A DNA stretch of 64,000 bases from assembly GCF_028401955.1 (NCBI RefSeq), contig NZ_JAQOTJ010000012.1, forward strand, positions 62,001 to 126,000. The letters run 5' to 3'. A model generated the notes under the pieces. The model saw only the letters and a list, made by a program, of their open reading frames with translations. It was not told where the DNA came from and did not search any database. The position numbers were made by a program, and so were the translations under genes. Shown here in pieces: positions 16,622 through 22,892 of this stretch (positions are counted from its first letter, which is position 1; every line of letters starts with the position of its first letter). The DNA is from Bacillus sp. BP-3. Lineage in GTDB: Bacteria; Bacillota; Bacilli; Bacillales; Bacillaceae_G.

Positions 16622-17779
16622 TTACTTTGCCGTTTGTGTTGTTGGTGCAGTGTCAAGTCGTCTAATTGGAACGTCTCCACCTTCAATTGGTGCCATATTT
16701 AGAACCTCACGAACTTCGTTAGGTACCATTATTCCTCTATCCACAAACTGAACTAAATTTAACTTAGTTTGCATAGAAGCAAACGATAAATTTGAAGATT
16801 CAAAGAGAATCTTATTTCCAAATCCTCTTTCTCTACGTGAAAATAGTTTTCTTGTGTACTCTCCGCTCATTTGAACAATATCCGGCTCGATTGCTGATTC
16901 GTAATAACTAATCCATTCATCCTCATTGTAACTACCTTGTACAATTTTGTTGTTTGTATTAAAAAATGAATAGATACGCTGAACTGTCTTGTCCATTTGA
17001 TTTTCATTTGGAACGTAATCTTTTGGCTCAACCTGTTTTGCATCCATTTTCGCATCGGTAGCAGCCGCACCACTCGTTTCTGTTGTCTCGATATTTAAAA
17101 AACTATCAACAAACTCTTTTGTGTTCTTTTTAATATCTTCTGGTCTTAAAGTTTGATTGAATTTTAATAACCATTTGATAACATTAGAATTCTTAATCGC
17201 TTTTACAATACCTTGATCAGTTGTATTCGCAATTTCCATCAGTGATGTTAATGCTTGAGCTGGAGAATCTCCAAAAATCTCATTATCATTGAAATCCTTA
17301 CGTAAATGAATAATATCTGTGTATCTAAAAGTTACAGTTTTTCCATTTCGTAAGTTAAATCGTAGATAAAGTGTTCCTGCATCATCCTGTATGGCTTCAC
17401 TTGTCAGTGCTGTAATAGGATAAATTTCAGTAGGATATCCATTTTCATCCCTATTTATATAAGCAAAAGCGTTATTATTCAACTCCAATTGAGTAATCAA
17501 CTTTTCCTGTAGTTGTTGACCCGTCATATAAGGATTAGGTTCTTCAAGTAGGAATCTCATATACACGTCTGGATTGATCTTTGTGCCGTCTAAACCTTGT
17601 CGAATATGTTTTCCTATTGCCTTACCAATTGCTTTTGCCTTAGGTCTGATAGCTGAACGAACAATATCAGATTGATATAAGTTGCCATTCCACGAATAAA
17701 AACCGCCACCATTGTCAGTAATCATTTGATACCTTGATACGGTAACAGCTTTGTTTTTAAATCTATCGAATAATCCCAA
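16622..17779 (-). CDS. Portal protein (HK97 type)
   Basis: 385 aa, beginning MGLFDRFKNKAVTV and carrying the family pattern: SDIVRSAIRPKAKAIGK, LEEPNPYMTGQQLQEKLI, NNNAFAYINRDENGYPTEIYPI, DIIHLRKDFN, and a late YEWAL-like region ending in EVREVLNMAPIEGGD. The dodecameric portal forms the DNA channel at one capsid vertex and docks terminase. Length is normal for the family. It is 15 nt downstream of the large terminase gene. Confidence 0.92.
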   Translation of the reverse strand: MGLFDRFKNKAVTVSRYQMITDNGGGFYSWNGNLYQSDIVRSAIRPKAKAIGKAIGKHIRQGLDGTKINPDVYMRFLLEEPNPYMTGQQLQEKLITQLELNNNAFAYINRDENGYPTEIYPITALTSEAIQDDAGTLYLRFNLRNGKTVTFRYTDIIHLRKDFNDNEIFGDSPAQALTSLMEIANTTDQGIVKAIKNSNVIKWLLKFNQTLRPEDIKKNTKEFVDSFLNIETTETSGAAATDAKMDAKQVEPKDYVPNENQMDKTVQRIYSFFNTNNKIVQGSYNEDEWISYYESAIEPDIVQMSGEYTRKLFSRRERGFGNKILFESSNLSFASMQTKLNLVQFVDRGIMVPNEVREVLNMAPIEGGDVPIRRLDTAPTTQTAK

Positions 17780-17794
17780 ACTCTCACCGCCTTC

Positions 17795-19462
17795 CTAAAT
17801 TAGATTTGCATAATCATCCCATTTATCTTTTAAAACAATATATCCACATGCTAAAGAAACAACACCGTCGATTCGTTTTCGATTGTCCATACCTTTGACG
17901 AGTTGAATATTACCGTTAATATCTGCTTTTATTTCTGCGTTACTCAAATTCCACATATCAATTGGATTACTATTATGTACAATTCGTTTAGCTGCTAAAT
18001 CTGCCTTCATTTCCTTCAGAGGTTGTGACATTGTTGCTGCACCTTGTCGAATAGGAATCATACTGTCTTTACCAAATTCACTCTTAAATTCTCTTAATAA
18101 ACTATCATCAATATGCCATGGATCATAACCAATATAGATGACGTATAAATCTTCTTCATCCCGTAATTCTTTAAACCAGTCAAGAAATACACGTTTGTCT
18201 ACCTTGTTACCGGGATATGTCCGCAAAAGCCCCTGTCTTTCCCACAACAAATAGGGCACGTTATCACGTTCCCTCCTGTTACCAGCTTGAGTCATTTGAT
18301 TTAATACATCTTCAGGCATCCAATACATTGACTTTAAATAGATATTTGGATCATTTGGTCTCATACACAAAGCTTTAGCTGAGTTTAAGTCAACAGAGTC
18401 AGCTGCATCAAAACCACCAATGGCATATTTGAATCCCATTTTTGCAAAATCAAACTGATTTTTATTTTCGATTTCATTCCATGTAAGCCAAGCAGAAGAT
18501 GAGTTTTCTTTCATGTTAAAATCCTTTACCATAACAGTAGGTTTAAAAGCTGGATCATCTTTTGCCTTTTGAACATTCTCGCGCAATGTATCAATTGATT
18601 TAATCACACCAAGACCAGGATTCGCTTTAATCCAGCATTCCTCTTTATCCCATTCATCTCTATCATCTAATTCGTAAATGAATGGAAGGAATCGATTATT
18701 CTTAACTTTTCCATCTAATAGATTACAAGCGTATTCGTATTGGGCATCAAAAATCCCCTCACGTACAAAGCCATTTGTACTAATCGTTGTTAACAATGGT
18801 TGCTTTCGGGATGACATTGATTGCTTCATAAGATCATAGATGTCACGATTTTTAATCGCTGCAAGCTCATCAATGATAATTAGATGACCGTTTAAGCCGT
18901 CTAAAGAATTGGAGTTACTTGCCAATGCCTTGATAAAACCCATGTTATATGGAAAATATAAATCTGATTGTCTTTTGCGTATATGTGTTCTTAAATCTGG
19001 ACTTTGCCGTATCATATTCCATGCCTCGTTGAATCCTTTTTTTGCTTGGTCGAGTGCGGTAGCAATAAAATATATTTCTGGTGAACCTTCATCATCAGCA
19101 ACAAGTCCATAATTGGCAGTTGCTGAAAGTTCGGTTGTCTTCCCATTTTTACGTCCACGAACATCTAGTATTTCTGTATATTGTCGATTACCACTTTGCT
19201 TATCAACAAAACCAAACACAGCTTGAAGTTTAGCTTTTTGGAACAGCATTAATTTAATGGGTGTTCCCATTTTCCCTTGTGATTGTTTACAAAATTTTTC
19301 TATAAACTCAATTGGTTTATTCGCTTTTTCTTCGTCAAATATCCAATCGTCTTGAGAATTATGTAATTTATCTAATAACATTTTGTATACTTGTTTAATA
19401 CGATGGCAAGCGACTATGTCTCCATTTAAAACAGCATGAGCATATTCTTCTAAATACGTCAT
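17795..19462 (-). CDS. terL: Terminase large subunit
   Basis: 555 aa packaging motor. Walker A-like GRKNGKTT at residues 103-110, Walker B LIIIDE at 194-199, and the C-terminal RNase H-like nuclease region with GGFDAADSVDLNSA (near 350) and further Asp-containing segments such as YIGYDPWHIDD (near 465). Translocates DNA into proheads and cuts concatemers. The start overlaps the stop of the small subunit gene by 4 nt. Belongs to the P27/HK97-like group found in Firmicute siphophages. Confidence 0.95.
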   Translation of the reverse strand: MTYLEEYAHAVLNGDIVACHRIKQVYKMLLDKLHNSQDDWIFDEEKANKPIEFIEKFCKQSQGKMGTPIKLMLFQKAKLQAVFGFVDKQSGNRQYTEILDVRGRKNGKTTELSATANYGLVADDEGSPEIYFIATALDQAKKGFNEAWNMIRQSPDLRTHIRKRQSDLYFPYNMGFIKALASNSNSLDGLNGHLIIIDELAAIKNRDIYDLMKQSMSSRKQPLLTTISTNGFVREGIFDAQYEYACNLLDGKVKNNRFLPFIYELDDRDEWDKEECWIKANPGLGVIKSIDTLRENVQKAKDDPAFKPTVMVKDFNMKENSSSAWLTWNEIENKNQFDFAKMGFKYAIGGFDAADSVDLNSAKALCMRPNDPNIYLKSMYWMPEDVLNQMTQAGNRRERDNVPYLLWERQGLLRTYPGNKVDKRVFLDWFKELRDEEDLYVIYIGYDPWHIDDSLLREFKSEFGKDSMIPIRQGAATMSQPLKEMKADLAAKRIVHNSNPIDMWNLSNAEIKADINGNIQLVKGMDNRKRIDGVVSLACGYIVLKDKWDDYANLI

Positions 19463-19815
19463 CTCTTGATAAACTCCATTAATGGGTCATTTGTTTTATT
19501 TATTGCACCCTTAGGTAACAAGTCGCTTAGTTGTTTCATTACAGTTGTGTATTGTTTCGACCAACTTGTATAAAGTTCTGCTTCAGGAGATTTCTTAGTG
19601 CCATATTGATTCTCACCATTTTTGTATTCAATCACAACACCATCTTTATCCATTGTTTCAGTTAAATTATCAAGAGAGACGGCTAACCAAGCAGCATGGT
19701 ACATTAATTTTAAATTAAGTTTCTTTTTATCTTCGGGCATGTCTTTGAAAATCTTTTTAATTTTATTAAACTCTTTTTTAACTTCTTTATCTTTTTCTAA
19801 ATCGGATTTAATCAT
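19459..19815 (-). CDS. terS: Terminase small subunit (P27-like)
   Basis: 118 aa, helical. EVKKEFNKIKKIFKD, MYHAAWLAVSLDNLTETMDKDGVVIEYKNGENQYGTKKSPEAELYTSWSKQYTT matches the P27 small terminase family, which recognises the packaging site. Position immediately before terL with a 4-nt overlap supports the call. Confidence 0.9.
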   Translation of the reverse strand: MIKSDLEKDKEVKKEFNKIKKIFKDMPEDKKKLNLKLMYHAAWLAVSLDNLTETMDKDGVVIEYKNGENQYGTKKSPEAELYTSWSKQYTTVMKQLSDLLPKGAINKTNDPLMEFIKR

Positions 19816-19926
19816 CGTAAATCACCCCATTTTTATACCACACCCCTTATATAAACTCTCACGCAGTAAAATTGTTGCCCGTCATCGGTACCCATATGGG
19901 TATTTAAGAATATAAATAAGGGGGGA

Positions 19927-20199
19927 CTATTCTTTCTTATTTTCTTGGATGGTAATACATTTACCATATTTACAATTCTTGTATACTTCTTTGTTGTCAG
20001 CATAAACCGTTTCAACTTGTTCACATTCTTTTGTTTCTTCAATTTCTTTAACCGACAATATACAACTCGCATTATACAAATTCAAACCATTTAGCAATTG
20101 GTGTCTGTCTAGTTTATTCTCATCAAACAAGAATACCCTGCCTGTCACTACCTCAGACTTACCGTCCTTAAATGTAACCTTATACTTCTTTTGTTCCAT
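19927..20199 (-). CDS. Hypothetical phage protein with two CxxxC-like Cys pairs
   Basis: 90 aa, starting MEQKKYKVTFKDGKSEVVTGRVF, with an AAGGAGGGATAGAG site. The N-terminal half is strand-rich; the C-terminal half carries C-x(7)-C-like cysteines in ECEQVETVY...CKYGKCITI. It overlaps the HNH gene by 20 nt. No family recognised. It may be a small accessory in packaging. Confidence 0.7.
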   Translation of the reverse strand: MEQKKYKVTFKDGKSEVVTGRVFLFDENKLDRHQLLNGLNLYNASCILSVKEIEETKECEQVETVYADNKEVYKNCKYGKCITIQENKKE

Positions 20200-20503
20200 C
20201 TCTATCCCTCCTTATTAATTGTCCATTCTCATCAAACATAACATCTTCTCTTAACGGTTTATATTTCCTAAACGTTTTAATGTTATGGCATTGCAAACAG
20301 AGGAATTGCAAGTTCGAATGATTAAGAGTAATATCAGGGTCATTTATATTATCTGGTGTTATCTCTACAATGTGGTCAACTATATATCCCGGCTGTTCCT
20401 TACAATGCTCACACATTCCATCTAATGTACTGGATATGTAAGAAGCTCTACACTTCCTCCATTCCTTTGAGTTGTAGAATGATTTAGCATATTCTTTTGC
20501 CAT
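20180..20503 (-). CDS. HNH endonuclease
   Basis: 107 aa with an HNH motif: zinc-knuckle CEHC (near residue 33) and C-x-x-C LCLQCHN (near 75), plus catalytic His in YIVDHIVEI and Asn/His in LNHSNLQFLCLQCHN. HNH proteins beside terminase genes assist DNA cleavage at packaging sites in HK97-type phages. It is the first gene of the minus-strand late module; the intergenic region to the plus-strand gene at 20629 is only 125 nt, so its promoter is probably there. Confidence 0.88.
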   Translation of the reverse strand: MAKEYAKSFYNSKEWRKCRASYISSTLDGMCEHCKEQPGYIVDHIVEITPDNINDPDITLNHSNLQFLCLQCHNIKTFRKYKPLREDVMFDENGQLIRRDRDGTKEV

Positions 20504-20628
20504 TCAACCACCTCATGTTAAATTAGTCTATTAAAATATATTTTGTTGAATCAGCAGGAAACATGTTCCATTTTGACGAATAAAAGCACTGAAGAGAAGT
20601 AGTAAATAAACAACAAAGGTGGTAAAAC

Positions 20629-21270
20629 ATGTACAATTGTATCAATCAAGAAACCATAATCACTGTCATTCCAACTTCTAGACACGGTCAGACTTATGAC
20701 AAAGCAAGAGTAGAAGCAATTTTTCAATTAAGTGAGCCAATCAATGATGCTGATTCATTGTTAGTTCCACCAGAAATGGAACTAATTCCAAAAGATATAT
20801 TTGAAATGCTGAAGCTAAGCCATGTAAATTTAGCACCAATGACAGAATCATATATCACGCAAGCTTTAAGTGACTTTGCAAATGAATCTAGCGATCCAAA
20901 TAGAGAGCAAGAAACTAAAGAGGATGCAATGCTAGGTCTAGTAAGAAAATATCTTACTAAAGTAACACCTCAACAAATTGGTTCAGATTATTTTTACAGA
21001 GTAAGTTATGAATACTCTGTTTATCCTAATGAAAATGGTTCTTACTTCTTATATGCTACAGTTCCATTTAAAGGATTTAATATGCCTGCAACAAGTCAAG
21101 TTCGTTTTATTAGTATTCTTCCTACAGGTTCAACAGTAATCAATACTACTGGTAAAGACCTTAATCAACAAATTCTTACAGCTGATCAAGATGATGTTGC
21201 GAATGGTAAACCAGTTGTAAGTTACTTCTGGCAAAATGACCCTGACTTTATTGTAGAATATAAATACTAA
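20629..21270 (+). CDS. Hypothetical phage protein
   Basis: 213 aa, with an AAAGGTGGTAAAAC site. Hydrophilic, no membrane or signal segments, and mixed strands and helices (IITVIPTSRHGQTYDKARV..., YEYSVYPNENGSYFLYATVPFKGFNMP). No family recognised. It is transcribed on the plus strand, opposite to all nearby phage genes, between packaging and Tad2-like genes and ends in a strong terminator, so it is a single-gene unit and a possible moron expressed from the lysogen. Confidence 0.75.
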   Translation: MYNCINQETIITVIPTSRHGQTYDKARVEAIFQLSEPINDADSLLVPPEMELIPKDIFEMLKLSHVNLAPMTESYITQALSDFANESSDPNREQETKEDAMLGLVRKYLTKVTPQQIGSDYFYRVSYEYSVYPNENGSYFLYATVPFKGFNMPATSQVRFISILPTGSTVINTTGKDLNQQILTADQDDVANGKPVVSYFWQNDPDFIVEYKY

Positions 21271-21295
21271 TTCACTACAATACTACTTCTCTATC

Positions 21296-21320
21296 AGCTA
21301 GGACATCTAGTCCTAGCTTT
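21296..21320 (+). terminator. Terminator of plus-strand phage gene
   Basis: Perfect 9-bp stem AGCTAGGAC/GTCCTAGCT, 5-nt loop, followed by TTT. It reaches the stop codon of the convergent gene at 21320. Confidence 0.8.
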
Positions 21321-21538
21321 TACCTTACAACTTCATAATCTTCTTTCAGCAAATCTTCAGCTTCCAATCCAGAATAGCAAATGATTTTCTTTTCATCGTT
21401 TACATGAGCAATCATCATGCGATCATTGCCATCTACACAGCCAAACGTTTCATAGTGGAACTTCAATCCATATCTAGATGTTTTACTTTTTATAGTTTTA
21501 CCTTCACGCATGTGTGGAAATGCTTCTTCGAATTTCAT
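21320..21538 (-). CDS. DUF2829/Tad2-like small protein
   Basis: 72 aa. It starts MKFEEAFPHMREGKTIKSKT and ends LLKEDYEVV, matching the DUF2829 outline in which an N-terminal FxEALxxLKEGKxV and a C-terminal LLAEDWEVV bracket a strand-rich core. DUF2829 proteins include Tad2, which sequesters the cyclic nucleotide signal of Thoeris defence. The match is from pattern memory; residues usually Trp are Tyr or Lys here. It lies between a terminator upstream (21561-21585) and a convergent terminator. RBS GGAAGGAGGAAATAACT. Confidence 0.55.
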   Translation of the reverse strand: MKFEEAFPHMREGKTIKSKTSRYGLKFHYETFGCVDGNDRMMIAHVNDEKKIICYSGLEAEDLLKEDYEVVR

Positions 21539-21560
21539 AGTTATTTCCTCCTTCCAAAAT

Positions 21561-21585
21561 AAAAAGCAACCGTATTGGATGCTTT
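21561..21585 (-). terminator. Terminator upstream of the Tad2-like gene
   Basis: On the minus strand AAAGCA-x-CC/GG-x-TGCTTT with a 5-nt loop is followed by TTTTATTTT and lies just before the RBS of the Tad2-like gene. It would end Rha transcripts. Confidence 0.65.
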
Positions 21586-21708
21586 AATTCTGAATAATAA
21601 CAATTATCTTCATAATTTAGTAATTGTTTACTCATTCACATTTACTTCTTGACTCCTTATATGTATAATACAAAATGTGGAACTATACTTTTATTTCGTT
21701 TCTGAAAA

Positions 21709-22395
21709 TTAGCTAACATTCTTATTAGCATGTCTTAATTTTTGTCCATATGATCTCTTATTTAACTCAGTAATATCGCGAAGAATTTCTTCTGTTAATT
21801 CAATAATGTTTTCTCGTTCCGTACGATAACCTTTTTGTTTATATCTATACAAATTATCTTCTCTAGTTTTTAAAGCTTCGATAATTTGATTCAATCTTTT
21901 TTCACGTTTTTTCTTCGTTAATGCTTTTTGGCTATATGATACAAATCTATCGTAGTCTTTAAAAATATCAACACTTTCAATGAATGCTTTTCGTACTCTC
22001 TGCGCCGTTGAAAACTTAATCTTCGAATACTCTTCTTCACTGAATTCACCTTTAGTATTCATCACTTCATCAATTTCTTTTAATTGGGCTTCCATGCTAT
22101 TAAATTCATTAATATAATCAATTTTGAATTGGAGTGCTTTCGCTCCAGTAAAGCCCATCGCTAGCAAAGTGAATCCGTCTTTGGTAAGCTTGTATTCCTT
22201 GTACTCGTTTCCTCTATGAACAAAAGAGCTCGGAATGAAATATTTTAACCCTTCATTTTTGAGGGGTTCATTTTTTAACAAGTTTTCAATATCCCTTGTT
22301 ACATTAAAATGTTCTTTACCAAAATCCTTTGCAATTTGTCTACTCGTTGCAAGTACTACTCCGTTTTCACAAAATAAATTAACTACATTTGCCAT
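21709..22395 (-). CDS. Rha-family phage regulatory protein
   Basis: 228 aa from the ATG at 22395 (MANVVNLFCENGVVLATSRQ), chosen because Rha proteins start at this point and AGGATGGG lies before it; a GTG at 22530 would add 45 residues with no support. Residues 10-105 show the Rha pattern: TSRQIAKDFGKEHFNVTRDIE, EYKEYKLTKDGFTLLAMGFTG, KALQFKIDYINEFNSME. The C-terminus is a long helical region. Rha proteins act in phage lysis-lysogeny/host-range regulation, and antirepressor-like roles are common for this family. Confidence 0.85.
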   Translation of the reverse strand: MANVVNLFCENGVVLATSRQIAKDFGKEHFNVTRDIENLLKNEPLKNEGLKYFIPSSFVHRGNEYKEYKLTKDGFTLLAMGFTGAKALQFKIDYINEFNSMEAQLKEIDEVMNTKGEFSEEEYSKIKFSTAQRVRKAFIESVDIFKDYDRFVSYSQKALTKKKREKRLNQIIEALKTREDNLYRYKQKGYRTERENIIELTEEILRDITELNKRSYGQKLRHANKNVS

Positions 22396-22665
22396 ACTGC
22401 AATCCCATCCTATCCTTTTATATTTTGTACTTGTTTCTTTTTTATAAAGATGAGCGACAAGTAAACAACACCTCATGCCAATAAGTTGACACGTTTCAAT
22501 ATTCAATTTTGGATAGGTGGTATATCTCACGACATTCCAAATTTTTAGTCAGACATTGCAGACTGGTGGATGATATAGCTGTCCCTGCAAATTATTAAGT
22601 TGTCACAGAGAGTTTAAATCTCCATTTACTAACCAATGCAAACTCAAACTTTTTTAAAATAAAAA

Positions 22666-22694
22666 TTGCAATCAAGTAAGAAAACATGTATAAT
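22666..22694 (+). promoter_or_regulatory. Strong sigma-A promoter for a non-coding transcript
   Basis: TTGCAA, exact 17-bp spacer, consensus TATAAT. Transcription would begin near 22701, just before a perfect hairpin. Confidence 0.75.
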
Positions 22695-22700
22695 ACAAAT

Positions 22701-22872
22701 TAAGTTAAATAGAATTATAATAATTCTATTTATGGACATTTAAAAATAGAGGAAAGAGAATACTGCCGATTGTTGCGTATGTTGACTTTGTATCTCTTCC
22801 CCTAAAAGACCCTTAACTCAAAATAAAACAACCGTCTACGAACCTAGTAATATCAAGTTATGTAGGCTTTTT
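22701..22872 (+). ncRNA. Candidate ~170-nt phage small RNA
   Basis: Transcribed from the TTGCAA-17-TATAAT promoter and bounded by a terminator at 22834-22872. It has an 11-bp perfect 5' hairpin (22706-22716/22722-22732, loop ATAAT) and a long central stem (AGGAAAGAGA near 22750 with TCTCTTCCCCT near 22791-22803). ORFs starting at ATG inside are at most 8 codons. It lies on the plus strand, opposite the RNA polymerase and Rha genes. No known RNA family is recognised; function unknown. Confidence 0.55.
22834..22872. terminator. Bidirectional terminator (ncRNA and RNA polymerase gene)
   Basis: GTCTAC pairs with GTAGGC (one wobble), followed on plus by TTTTT and on minus by TTTTATTTT. Both converging transcripts can end here. 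Confidence 0.6.
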
Positions 22873-22892
22873 GGCGTTTACTAATTAAAAAC

